Source: Cephalotus follicularis (Eukaryota; Streptophyta; Magnoliopsida; Oxalidales; Cephalotaceae). From it: 64,000 bases of DNA. Below, piece by piece: positions 11,969 to 23,201 of the stretch. The stretch spans positions 137,932 to 201,931 of the forward strand of contig BDDD01001803.1 of assembly GCA_001972305.1 (NCBI GenBank), given 5' to 3'. The first letter of the stretch is position 1. Every line of letters begins with the position of its first letter. The notes beneath the pieces were generated by a model. It made no database searches, was not told where the DNA came from, and saw only the letters and a program-made list of their open reading frames with translations. A program made the translations under genes and the position numbers.

Positions 11969-12853
11969 CCTCTCTCTCTCTCACTCCTGGTGTCTCTTTC
12001 CACCACCGTTGATCACAATGGGTGGAGCCAATCAATGGCTCAATCCGTTTTGATCTTCGTTTAGCGTTTTTCTGGTTGTTTTTGGCTGGTCTTTGTGTGT
12101 TGAGTCAACCCTATCGATTTGGGGAGTTGACGCTGTGACTTGGCTTTCCATGCCGAGTCACGGTGAATCTTGGTTTCTGACACTTAGATCTGGCGGTCTA
12201 TAGCTCGGGACTGAAGTGGCCGGCCTTGGTTTAGTGGAATGAGTGGACTGAGTGAGTCTGACTTGCCATTTCGCTGTCACCGCCCGTTCCATGGCGTATC
12301 ACAGTGAGTCTCAGCCACCTTTGGGTATATCAGAGGTTTTGGTTACCGAACACGGCGCGGCTGGTCCATGGTGGGTCGAATCGGAACTAGCTGAGTCCAA
12401 CTCAGTGAGTTTTTGCCACTGCCAACGGCACCTGTACGTTCTGGGGCGCTTCTCACCGGGTCTCCGCCAGATACGGGTAGATCGACACTTCTGCAGTTCG
12501 TTGGTGTCTTGGTCGGCGCTCTGACTGGCTGGCCAGAATCTGGGAATGGTCCAATGATAGGATGTGGCTATTGCAAGTGCGTAGTGGCAAAGTGGTGGAG
12601 CCTCCAACGTTGGTATGGTCGCTTACCTTTTGCTTTTATGTTTACCGATGTGTTTTTGTTTTATGTTTGTGTGCATGCTTGATTTAATTTTAGTTCGATT
12701 GTTAATTAAACGGAGATCCTAGGCATATTGGTTATGGTAGTAAGATGTTAGTGTGAACCTTGACTTGCAGTCTTGGTGTTTTTAAAAATTAAAATAATAC
12801 ACACTAGCATCCTAGACCCAAAATCGACCGGGTTTCCTCTCGGGTTTCCAACA
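10346..12853 (+). repeat. 5' LTR of copia C
   Basis: It starts TGTTAGATTAGGTTGTCCC and ends GGGTTTCCAACA immediately before AGTGGTATCAAAGC. Its first ~1.1 kb is homologous to the array and D LTRs; its last ~1.3 kb (from about 11500) is specific to C. It contains an expanded CT microsatellite that its 3' partner lacks. Low-complexity open frames here are Ser/Leu repeats from the CT run. Confidence 0.88.
11924..11985. repeat. (CT)n microsatellite in C 5' LTR
   Basis: About 30 CT units with one short CCC interruption. The equivalent place in the 3' LTR (45188-45215) is a short CTC/CT stretch, so the array expanded or contracted after insertion of C. Confidence 0.9.
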
Positions 12854-12867
12854 AGTGGTATCAAAGC
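12854..12867 (+). other. Primer-binding site of copia C
   Basis: AGTGGTATCAAAGC follows the LTR end directly and matches the 3' end of initiator tRNA-Met with one mismatch (A for G in CAGAGC). Confidence 0.85.
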
Positions 12868-14330
12868 GATCCGTTTAATTTCAATTGGACTTTAATTTCA
12901 ATTTTGGTGGCTATTTTGAAATAATTAAAGTACCTGAAATTCTGCTTTAATTCCCTTCCCATGGTTGTTTTATAAAATAAAATATATTTTTTGGAAAACT
13001 AGGTTTTAAATAATATAGTGGGAGGTTTATTGGAATATCGGCGGACTTGTTAGAATTATATTGATTGGTCATCGGAAATTGAAATTGCTTCTGTTTTTTA
13101 AAGTCTATAGTGGATGTAGATTTTAAATGTCTTATGCATGATGGTTGGCTATGGGACTGGACCTAGATTTTGATTTATTTTGTGGATGGTTTAATATGCT
13201 TTATTATCTTGTGCTTTATTTGGTCTGTAATAAGGTTGCATGCATGCACCATAAATTCCTTATTTGTTTTATTCTCACCCACCAATTTGAATTCTATTAT
13301 TTATTTTTTAAAAGTATTTGAGAAATTTCATTTTGTAAACAAAGAAGAGACGAATCACAAAGGAGCTTGAAGAGGAAAATCAAGGAATTTGCAAGACCAA
13401 GTGAAGGCCATGTATGCATGGTGCATTTTGTAATAAAGTAGTTTTTAATAATTCACCTAGGAGATCGAGTGAACACATTGGCTTGCGTGATCACTTATAG
13501 ATTTAGTCCCTGTTCATACCATATTTATTTCTAAGCGGGAAATAGGTTGCATGAGATGGATGTTTTCTTTTTGCAAACAAATCCAAACACGCCAAGCATG
13601 CTAAGTCGTTCAATTGGATTGGAATATAAAATCAATCTAATAACGGAATGGTAAAATATAAAATTTGATGAGACCAAATTCCTCCAACTTGTGAAATAAT
13701 AAGTCCATAAGCGGTGGGGCATAAGGCTGCCCCGTCGTTGGCCTTCCACAGCCTTCGTTGAATGGTGTGGACATATTGGGGGTGGCATTGTGACATCAAA
13801 GGTCCCCCGGATGACCATTTCTATTCAATTTCAGTGCGAGGTGAACTGAAAGGAAATGACGTTGTTTTGGCATCAGGACACGGACACGTGTGGGTGTTAA
13901 AAACATGTAAATTTCTTTGAGGACTGTGGGTTCGGACTTATAGCAGGACGATATTGTTTGCACAGTGACAGTTGGGACTATATGGGCCGGGAGGCCGAAT
14001 CTTTTATTGGATCTTACATTTTTGGGCAAGAGGTCCTACTGTAAACTGGCACTCGTGTCTACCTATTCAGGTATTATGGTTTGCACGGTGACAGTCGGGA
14101 CTATAGTATGCTGGCTATATTCCGATCCCCACTAGGAAGCGAGAGGCTTCCCGAATTCCACATGGAGGTGTGGGATACGATTAGAATAATGGTAGGAGCC
14201 ATAATTACGAAAGACCAAGGATTGGGGTAATAACATAAATGGAATGATCTGTTAATATTCTCTCTCTCTTTCCTCATATAGGTTGCTAGTTTTCACATGC
14301 TTGATTATATACTCAAATTGGCAAACAACA
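12868..14330 (+). other. Long untranslated leader of copia C
   Basis: About 1.45 kb between PBS and gag remnants with no open frame of note. The stretch from about 13540 (GCATGAGATGGATG) to 14330 is conserved in the copia F leader (49565-50340) and in both array units, including TGGTGTGGACATATTGGGG and GAATTCCACATGGAGGTGTG-type blocks. Such leaders usually hold packaging and translation signals; that role is inferred. A pyrimidine-rich stretch ending in TATAG at 14281 resembles a splice acceptor. Confidence 0.65.
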
Positions 14331-16164
14331 CAAACAATTTAAACATAATTGGAACTTCTAAACTTGAACATCCATTTTTTTACTGAATGGAAATGCATTT
14401 AGCGTAACATTCTCACGAGCATGAGAGTCGCTCATGTCATGATTGAGATAACCCCGAGCTAGTGAACGATGTATCCGACCATCACAAGGCCATCAGAGCT
14501 AAGTAATGGGATGACGATTATCGAGCTCGTAGCCTAGCAGTTGTTGGCATGCTACCGCAATTGCACGTGTAAGGTTATGCATTCACAGACCTTGTGTGCC
14601 ATGCTTACATAACTCAAGGAGTTGTATGGCACCCAGTCGAGGACTGTAAAGGTAGATTTTGACAAAGAGAGGTCGAGATCGTCTGTGATGCCTCGATTTC
14701 CTACTTGAATAATCTCAAGGGGAGATAGATCAATTGAATCTAAGTTACAAGGGTGAAAACCCAAGGAAGAGGCAGTTAGTGTAAAGGGAATTCCATTCTA
14801 GAAAGGATTAAAAGTTTTATATGGAGTTTGTCTACTTCCATTGTGGGAAGCTTAGGCAATTGGAAGAGATATAGTTTGTTCCTAAGTCCAAAGCAGGAAG
14901 GGCCTTTTATTGGGTATTTCCATATACTTTATCTATCTTACAATGTAAGTGCAAGTTGGGTAGTGAATCCAGGTTGTGAGACTAACATTTACAACTCTTT
15001 GCAGTAGCTAAGAGATGCTAGACAGTTGAGAGAGCTGGTAAAGCTAAGCACTAGCATCATGGTGATGACTAGAGAATTCACACCTATTTTATTGGCGTTT
15101 ATGAATTGTAAATTTTGTATATGGATATATATTTAATACATGATCTTTGTATATAAAGAACATTACAATGTTCTAGTCAGTGCAGGAGGCACGTGGACTG
15201 AAGAGATCTACGTCTTATATAATTACCATTACATTACCATAACAATTCAAGGAACTACATGATAAAAGACATTTGACATAAATCCTTTGTACTTGTTGCA
15301 TTGAGGATTAGGTCATCCTAGAGGTGCTATATAAACACAATGGTTAAGGATATTCTATTGAACATCCAGGACATGTGGTCCTTTATAACGTGTGAGCCAT
15401 GTTTGATTGGCTTGATGACCAAATCTCCTTTCTCTGAGTGTTGAGAAAGGACAGTGGACATATTAGGTTCAGTCCACACCGACGGTAGTGAACCAAAGTC
15501 AGACAATGCATACGAAGCTTTTACCTACTTCACCTTCATCGATGATATCTCACGGTTTAGGCATGTGTTGAATGTTGAAACACATGTCTAAAATCCTACA
15601 AAAGAGTCATCGAGATCGTCTGTGATGCCTCCAATATGTCTTTTATACATCTTCCAAATTTTATTCAGGGGTTATGCACTGGAGCTGACAGAGCATATCC
15701 TAATCCGGATTTCTTTGAAATTCGTCCCCTCCATATGTAGTGAGATATTTAAATGGAAGAAACCCAGCCTAAATCGTTTGAGGGTTAGGGCTATCCAACT
15801 TATATAAGAAGGTGAAACCTTCTTTGCTAGAGGCACGATTGAGACGTTGCCGGTTTGTGGATATTCTAAAAAGTGTTTAGGATATTACTTTTACCATCCC
15901 AATGTACAAATATGGTGTACTACGATAACGATGGAGGCCTTTGCAAACGCCATTGAATCTGGGTCTCATTACCGCTCTGAAAAGCAACGGTATCATCTGA
16001 TCAAATAGATCTATAATAGAGGAATTGAGACATTAGATAAAGTTGCATCGGAAGCAAATTTAGCGGATCCACTGATCAAGGTCACAAGCAATACTCATGA
16101 GACGGTTTAAAGTACAAAATGCTTAGACTGAAGATCTTTGTGGCTGTAGGGCCAAGTCGGAGAT
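14331..16164 (+). pseudogene. Severely decayed copia gag, protease, integrase, RNase H remnants
   Basis: Only pieces are recognisable: a gag segment (GTCGCTCATGTCATGATTGA, about 14426), a protease-like GCETNIYN block (about 14975), a pre-integrase segment with CEPCLIG-type cysteines degraded (about 15310-15450), and an integrase C-terminal part with the CRFVDI..YYFYHPN block (about 15840-15905). At about 15908 the sequence jumps straight to the end of RNase H (ACTACGATAACGATGG), so the whole RT is missing. A polypurine tract (about 16148-16164) leads into LTR1 of the array. No frame is open for more than about 60 codons. Confidence 0.7.
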
Positions 16165-16899
16165 TGTTAGATTAGGAGTGTCCCTGCAAGTCACGACATG
16201 GCTGCATTCATATGTAGTGAACATATGTTACACTTCCTAAATCTACATTCTTAGTTCCAGTTATGTTTTATGTGCATATTCTGTCAAAAATGGCAAAGGC
16301 TATATGTATTATCCCAAACCGTTCAATAGTATCAGTTGATCACCATGTCAACTGAATACACGTGTAGCCCCCTGTCCATAAAGGGTTGGATCTCATATCT
16401 GGGAGGTTATGCGAATGAGATCCTTATTCCCTTGTGACAAAAGTTCCAAGTCATTGGTTCACTTTCTTTGGGAAATTGATGAATCGCAAATACTAGCCGT
16501 GTTAGACTTGCTCCCGATGCAATAGGGTGGATGGATCATTTATTGCCATTTGGGTTTTCCCTAAAGCTGATGTGGGGTGTGGGCCAGGATGCATTACACT
16601 GAACCTACCCACCATAGGAGACCTTTTTGGAAAGTCATTACCTGTGTCAAAGGGTTCCTATTTGTATCGATAGTGTATAGTCCCTGGGTGACTAGTAGGC
16701 TAAAGGCAGCATGCGTTGTTTCCTTAGACCTGACCGGCTAGCTTTCATTGTGTAGTAACTGCTTGGCTTTGGTCTCCGCTGTAAGGACCCAAATTTCCAT
16801 GTAAGATATTAATTATGGAAAATTATTTCCTTTGTCTTTTGGCAAATATTTTAAGGGACCCGTAGTATGACCCTAAGTGATGAGAAGGAAAACTGCTTA

Positions 16900-17206
16900 A
16901 AGCGCCGACGCTTTGGTAGTGACGGTCGACGCTTAGAATCCTTCTATCTGTGTTTTGAAACAGTTCAAACAGTCGACGCTTAGGGCTAAAAGGTCGACGC
17001 TTTGGGTAACGGCCGACGCTTAGGGATAAAGAGTCGACGCTTTGAGGTTAGGTAGGTCTGTTGACGTTGACGTTGACGTTGACGAGGACTTAAAAGCGGC
17101 GACACTTTGTAATAAAGCGTCAGCGCTTTAGTCGGGATTGAGGTGAAAACTCAGGTAAAACCCTTAACCGCCGACGCTTAGAGAGAAACCGTCGACGCTT
17201 TGACAT
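16900..17206 (+). promoter_or_regulatory. Dense CGACGCTT motif cluster upstream of a TATA box
   Basis: About eleven sites in 300 bases, including GCGCCGACGCTTTGG (16903), GGTCGACGCTTAG (16925), AGTCGACGCTTAG (16974), GGTCGACGCTTTG (16991), AGTCGACGCTTTG (17031) and CGTCGACGCTTTG (17190). There is also a short run of TTGACG repeats near 17060. The 3' side TTTG or TTAG is conserved, so the sites have a direction. Some contain CCGAC, the known DREB/CBF core. The last site lies about 15 bases before a TATA box, which supports a U3 enhancer role. Confidence 0.6.
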
Positions 17207-17210
17207 TTTC

Positions 17211-17219
17211 TATAAATAG
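17211..17219 (+). promoter_or_regulatory. TATA box of solo LTR
   Basis: TATAAATAG, directly downstream of the motif cluster and followed within about 20 bases by a GA-rich tract, is the best candidate for the LTR core promoter. Confidence 0.65.
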
Positions 17220-17227
17220 CAGTGATC

Positions 17228-17345
17228 AGTAGAAGAGAAGGAAGAGAGAAAGAAGAGAAGGAAGAGAGAAAGAGAAAAAGAAGAGAGAATGAGAGAAAGA
17301 AGGAAAGAGGAGAAAAGAGAATTTTGTTGGGATTTTAGCATAGCA
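17228..17345 (+). repeat. GA-rich polypurine tract downstream of the TATA box
   Basis: About 115 bases of almost pure purine, with a duplicated AGAAGAGAAGGAAGAGAGAA block. GA repeats are known targets of plant GAGA-binding BPC proteins; here this is only suggestive. It would lie in the transcribed 5' part. Confidence 0.6.
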
Positions 17346-17826
17346 ATTTCTTCAGTGTGGAGAAAAGAGAGAAGGAGCTAAAGCAAAGTAAGGATTCCTC
17401 AATTCTTTCCTAAAAAGTATTTTACGTAGTAAGGATCCCTAGTCTTTTCCTAAAAGTACTTTATGTTATTTTTCTAAAAATACTTTATGTTACGAATTTC
17501 TACTCATTCTTTTAAAGTATTTTATTTTAGTATTCAGTTCAATTTCATTTAACTTTCACATCGATATGATCGGTATATCCGTCTGACCGGGTGGAGGAAG
17601 TTAATTTTTAATTTAATATTTCAATTCAGCAATTTTTATGCTTGATATTTAATAACTTATTTTTATATATAATTATTACGTTCCTGTATTTTTAAAATTC
17701 TGCCAAATTCTGGGCAAAATTATATATTTAAAATTACTGCTTATGTTTTACTGCTATATGAAAAGCGAAATATTATTATTTTGAGTTTTCTCTGGAAATA
17801 AATATTTTCATGTGAAATATCAATTT

Positions 17827-17946
17827 TTACAAATATTTTACAATACTGTTTTAAATTTAGTTTTACAAATGTTTTACAATACTGTTTTAAATTCAGTTTT
17901 ACAAATGTTTTACAATACGGTTTTAAATTCAGTTTTACAAATGTTT
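17827..17946. repeat. 36-bp minisatellite, about 3.3 copies
   Basis: The unit TTTTACAAATGTTTTACAAT plus ACTGTTTTAAATTCAG is repeated head to tail in the solo LTR. A minus-strand open frame over it (KLNLKQYCKTFV repeats) is produced by the repeat and is not a gene. Confidence 0.85.
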
Positions 17947-20366
17947 TATACAAATTATTTTTATTAATACTTTGAGCTGATCACTTGAAGTATCAAGAAA
18001 TGATTAGTTTTATAAATGAGAAAATGCAACATACTGAGATGAACAACGACTGGATTGCGATCCAGGGTGGATTAATCTAGTAAAAGATTAATGTGATTCA
18101 TATGAGTGGAGAGTGCTCTCGGGCTTGCAATGCTTAGTAATGATAGTAATCGGGGAGTGCACAATGCCCCGATGAAGCAAAGGTTCAACAGGGTTATTTA
18201 CGTTTTTACAACCCCTCAATATTTATAAAATATTCTGATTCATGAGATATGGTCAGAAAAAAAGAAACAAAATGTTCTGTTTCATGAGATATGAACAGAA
18301 AAAGAGTTTTAAAGATGTTTTCTTTCTAAATGTGAAGAAAATGATTTTATCGATGTTTTCAAGTGTGACTGTGATACAAGCCAAAAGAAATTTTGAATGG
18401 AAAATGTTTTTAATTGTTTTCAAGTATGCTGGTTATATATACCAGAAAATGTATGATTTTAAAAATGTTCCGGTTTTATAAAACTAGAAAATGATTTCCA
18501 AATATATTTTGAAAAGTATGATGTTGAAACGTTTTGATATAAAATATCAAAAACAATGGATTTCGATAACGTTTTATGACTATGCTTCTTACTGAGCTAT
18601 TTTGGTGCTCACTCCTTTCAATGTTTTTGTTTTCAAATAAAATTTTTCCAGGAAAAGATTGAACAAGGAAAGTCGACCTTTGGCAGGAGCTCATAAGTGA
18701 TAATTCGGAAGGAAATTATTTTACGAATTATGTTACGAATATAGTTTTGTGTAATAGTTTATGACATTATAAACTAATATTTTTCGCTGTACTATGACTT
18801 TTGATAGATCCTGTGAAGATGTAAGATGTTATAAGAGTATAAAATTTTAAGGTTTAGTATATCAAGTTATTTCTAGATATTAGCAATTAAGTAAGATTGT
18901 TGGTGTTACAAATATGTAAGCATATGTGATCCAGTGAAGTTATTGAGTAATAATGTTAGGTTTTAAATCTAAGCCAAGATTTTATGATATGAAATGGATC
19001 GTTATATGATTAAACGATTTGATGATTAAGGTTTCACCCCACGTAACGCACCCAATCCTCGAAGTTCGCTTTGAGCTTAAAGTGGACTCGGATCTGGGGC
19101 GTTACATCCGCCCTCCCCAGCACTAGCCACGTGCTCACAAACGGGTTGTCTCTGGGTCTTGTGGGAGTCACATTGAGATGTATGGGCGAGTGCGCAATAT
19201 GGAATCAACACACCAGTAATAAGGGTGACTTGCTCTATAATATCTATAACCTTTATAGATTGGGAAAACCTAGCCTGTTGTGGGTAGACTGGAAACGACG
19301 TTTATTGGGAGGTCTGCCGGTAGTCTCAAATCTGTTTATAGATTTATAGTTATCATGACTTAAACTAGGGATGACATTGATCCAAACCCTAGATCATGAT
19401 CAGAGCAAATGATGAGGGATACATGACACATAGAACGATGCGAGAATAAAGTACTGGTTAATCCGGCTAAGGACTGATAGATGTGGTGTACACGGATCTG
19501 TGGGTGATTTGGAGATCACACCGGGGCTATGGGGTAGTCTAGAGAGCAATCTCTAGGACTGTCAGGATGGTCGTACCAGAATCATGGGATTTCTGGGAAA
19601 CATATCGTTGTACCGGAGACCAACCAAGCTTTCGGTTCCCTCCTGATTTTGGAACAGGTTAATGTGTAAGGTGACATGTCATTTAGTGAAATGTTAGTAT
19701 CAAGGAGATTCTACTTTGCTATGGAACATTTTATTTGCTGGACTTAATGTCAAGCAACACCATAATAAAATTGTTCTATGCGAAGGGATGACTGTTCAAC
19801 TAGTAAGTGCAGTTGGCATTTATTGTTGGAGAGAGAGCTTATGAGCTTGGAGCTTTAGGGCTAATTGGGCTAGGGATTTACTATCCCTATTGGGCCGAAA
19901 TTATGCCTTAGAATAGTTTGATTCAAGGTTGGCCCAATGTGTTTCTTATATTCCCCAAATACAAGTCTTCTTAGCCTACCATATTGGACCAAGTCAAAGG
20001 TGTGTTTAACACACTTTGTGATGTTTAGTCTTGGCTTGTCTTTGGCCGAATTTTGAGACTTCCTTTGTCTCATCATTTGGCCGATCATGAAATGAAACAT
20101 AAGGGAGAAAATGTGTTTAATACATTAGCTTAATGGGCAAGCAAAGGAACTTTGAAAAGTCTTTTATTAAAAGGAGTTTTTAATTAAGACGTTGGACACT
20201 TCTAAGTCTCCAATTCTCTCTTGGCTTTCACCCGTGGGAGCTCTCCCTCTTTTCTTCTCTTCGTACCGTCTCATATCTTCTTCCCTAGATGACATAAAAG
20301 GGCATCTAGCTCTTGAAGAAAGAAAAAACAATACATTCTCCTCCTACCCTCCAATCTCATAATAGG

Positions 20367-23201
20367 GGAGCTCTCCAATCATGTGATTGCTAAATAGTTA
20401 AAGTCCCAAGTCAGGCCATTTCTTATTTTAGGATGTATGAGATGGATGAATTAATTTTTTAATTTTTTCAAACACGTCCAAGCATGTTAATCTGTTCCAA
20501 ATGGATTGAAAGATAAAAACAGATTTTAGTAATGGCTATGATTAAAATTAAAACGTGTATGAGGCCTAAAATTCGTCCAAGATGAAATAATAAGTCCATA
20601 AGCGGTGGGACTAAGGTTTTCCTATCATTGGCCTTCATAACCTTCGTTGAAGGGTGTGGACATATTGGGGATAGCACCACTACTGCCACAACAAAGGTCC
20701 CCCGTATGACCATTATCGTTCAGCTTCAGTTCTAGGGTAGAACTGGAAGGAAGTAGCCATGTTTCGGTACCGATGGCACGCACACGAGCGGGTATCAAAA
20801 CAGGTTTGTTTCTTTGAGGGAAGTGGGTATGACTTATACCGGGGTCATACTATTCGCATGGCCATAGCTGTGGATTGTATGGGTCGGGAGGACGGAACTT
20901 GTATCGGATCTTGCGTTTCAAGGGTGAGGCCTTAATGCAAATATGATGCTTTGAGACTAGCTATTCGGTATTATGGTTATGCACGGCCACAGTCGGAACC
21001 ATGATATGCGGCATAGATTCCGATCCACACCAGGAGGCGGGTGCTTCCGAATTTAACATGGAGGTGTGAAATACAATTAGAATAGTTGGAGGAGCCCTAA
21101 TTACTAAAGACCAAGGGTTATGGTAATAACATAAATTGGAATGATCTGTAAATATTCTCTATCTATTTCCTCTTATGTTGCTATAACGTACTCTATATAT
21201 AATCAATGGAAATCAGCACCGACTTAGGAAATGTGTTTGATTAAACATGAGCTTGATGATCCAAAGGATTGTTGGATCCCAGTGCAAGTGGCATTGATAG
21301 TTCACGAGCATGACAATGAATCATGTTATGAATGAATGTCATCCTAAGGGTCGTGTTAATACAACTAGAGGAGTTGTATGGCTCTAAGGAGGTAGATTTT
21401 TTCCTTAATAGGGCATAATCAACCAAACTGACCCTTCCAACTTCTTATGGGACAACTCCTGAAAGAGGGATTGTATTCCCAAGGCGGGGCCTTTAAAAGG
21501 AAGAAAAGGGACAAAGGGAAATGCATTGCAAGCGGCAACATACATCCTAAATCGGATTCCTTTGAAATCCATCCCCTCCATATTTTACAAGATGTGCAAA
21601 AGGAGAAAACCCAGCCTAAACCATTTGAGGTTAAAGGCTGCGCAGCATGGATTAGAAGGCGAAAACCTTCTAAGCTTAAGACACAATTGGACCGTTGCCG
21701 GTTTATGGGATATCCTAAGGGAAGCTTAGGATACTATTTCTACCATCCCAGTGACAAAAGATGTTTGTTTTGCGTACTGAAAAATTCCTAGTGAAGGAAT
21801 ACCTGATTACAGGAAGCAGTGGGAGTATGGTGAAACCAAGAGAGTTATCACCAGGTGAAATCCCATAGGACAATGAAGGAATTAGAGATTAAAATCTCCA
21901 AAGACACAATTGGGAAAGGAACGCAATTTGAGAAGGATCTCAGTAAGGCACTCCTCAAATGAGGAGAACAGGCAAGGTTTTGACAACGCCTGAGAGATAC
22001 GGCTATTCTCGAAGAAGGCACTGATAAACCAAATGACATGGATGATGACAAGCCTACTAAGCTACAAGGAACCAATGAAGTGCAGTGATTTCAGGGTATG
22101 ATTGGAGACCATGAAATTCGAAATGGATTCCATATACGGGAATCAAGTATGGAACTTGGTAAAAGCTCCCGAAGGCATAAAATCCTATCGGTTGCAAGTG
22201 AATCTTCGGAAGGAAGATAAGCGTTAATGGAAGAGGTTAAATCCTTTAAAGCGCGATTGATTGCGAAAGAATATAGAGTGATACAAGAGGTCGAGTATAT
22301 TTCTCACCAATGGCAATGCTTAAATCCATTTGAATTATACTTGCTATTGCCTCTCATTATGAGTCATGGCAGATGGATGTCAAGACGGGCTTCTTGAATA
22401 GCTATCTTGAAGAGGACTTCTAGATGTGCCAAATCCAGAGGGATTTACATCCAACGAGCATACGTACAGTGAGTACAAACTGACTAAGATCTGTGTATGA
22501 TCTTAAGCAAGTATCCCATAGCTAAATTCATCCATTGGATGGGCCCAGTGTCTAATGGCAATAGGACGAACCGAAAATCACTTTCTTAGTACTATATGTG
22601 GATGACATAGTACTCATAGAGAATGATGTAGGTATGTATCAGTATATTTAACAAAGAAATTCTCCAAAAAGGTTTTGGGAATTAGTCAAAAATACCTGAG
22701 AGTGACTCAGGATTTATTTTTGACATATGGACAAGATAGTGATTTTAGACAAAAGAGTTAGTTTAACTCTAGTTTCAACAGTGATATGGATAATCACAAA
22801 TTCATTTACCATGAATAAAGGTGCTGTGAGTTTAGGGAGTTTAAAGATAACTCTACAGGGGAAGTAGAATATGCTGCAACAAATGATACCGTAAAATGAG
22901 CTATTTGGAAGCGGAAGATCATTGGTGAACTTTAAATGGTTCCAACCATCGTAATTCTGGTTTATGTTGTACTACGATAACGATGGAGGCCCTTGCACAC
23001 GCCATGAAATAAGGGTCTCATTACCGCTTTGAAAAGCAACAGTATCATCTGAACAAACAGATCTATAATCGAGGAATTGAGACATTAGATAGAGTTGCAT
23101 TGGAAGCAAATTTAGCGGACCCAAGCAGTACTCATGAGACAGTTTAAAGCACAAAATGCTTAGACTGAAGATCTTCGTGGCTGTAGGGCCAAATGGGAGA
23201 T
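20367..23201 (+). pseudogene. Array internal region 1: leader plus broken pol remnants
   Basis: The first ~830 bases are copia leader homologous to 49550-50340. Gag remnants follow (about 21230-21430), then a jump to an integrase segment with ATYILNRIPLKS and YYFYHPSDK blocks (about 21525-21770) in two different frames. RT remnants with a YVDDIVLI-like box (about 22598) and RNase H pieces lead to the polypurine tract (about 23183-23201). Protease and most of gag and RT are absent, and stops are abundant. It can only have been mobilised in trans, if at all. Confidence 0.75.

Larger units (their letters stand above)
16780..19106 (+). mobile_element. Solo LTR, probably Ty3/gypsy type (2327 bp)
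   Basis: It starts TGTAAGGACCC and ends GGGGCGTTACA, an inverted TGTAA/TTACA terminus like the gypsy LTRs in this window. It is flanked by the perfect duplication TCCGC (16775-16779 and 19107-19111), and the interrupted copia LTR reads on in register. There is no internal region or second LTR, so it probably results from LTR-LTR recombination. It contains a dense motif cluster, a TATA box, a GA-rich tract and a 36-bp minisatellite. Confidence 0.88.
16165..20366 (+). repeat. Array LTR1 (truncated, interrupted by solo LTR)
   Basis: It starts TGTTAGATTAGGAGTGTCCC. Net length without the nested solo LTR is about 1870 bases. Its 3' end, the PBS and the first part of the leader are missing, removed by a deletion whose junction is at about 20366. 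It is very similar to LTR2 and less so to LTR3. Confidence 0.82.

Noticed and set aside
11758-12064. Open frames encoding Ser/Leu or Arg/Glu repeats
   Set aside because: They are translations of a CT microsatellite in the copia C LTR; no conserved domain and overlapping frames on both strands.
16900-17206. CRISPR-like alternation of short repeats and spacers
   Set aside because: Repeats are only about 10-14 bases and imperfect, spacing is irregular, there are no cas genes, and the sequence is plant LTR DNA.
17741-17953. Minus-strand frame with repeated KLNLKQYCKTFV
   Set aside because: Produced by the 36-bp minisatellite in the solo LTR; not a protein repeat gene.
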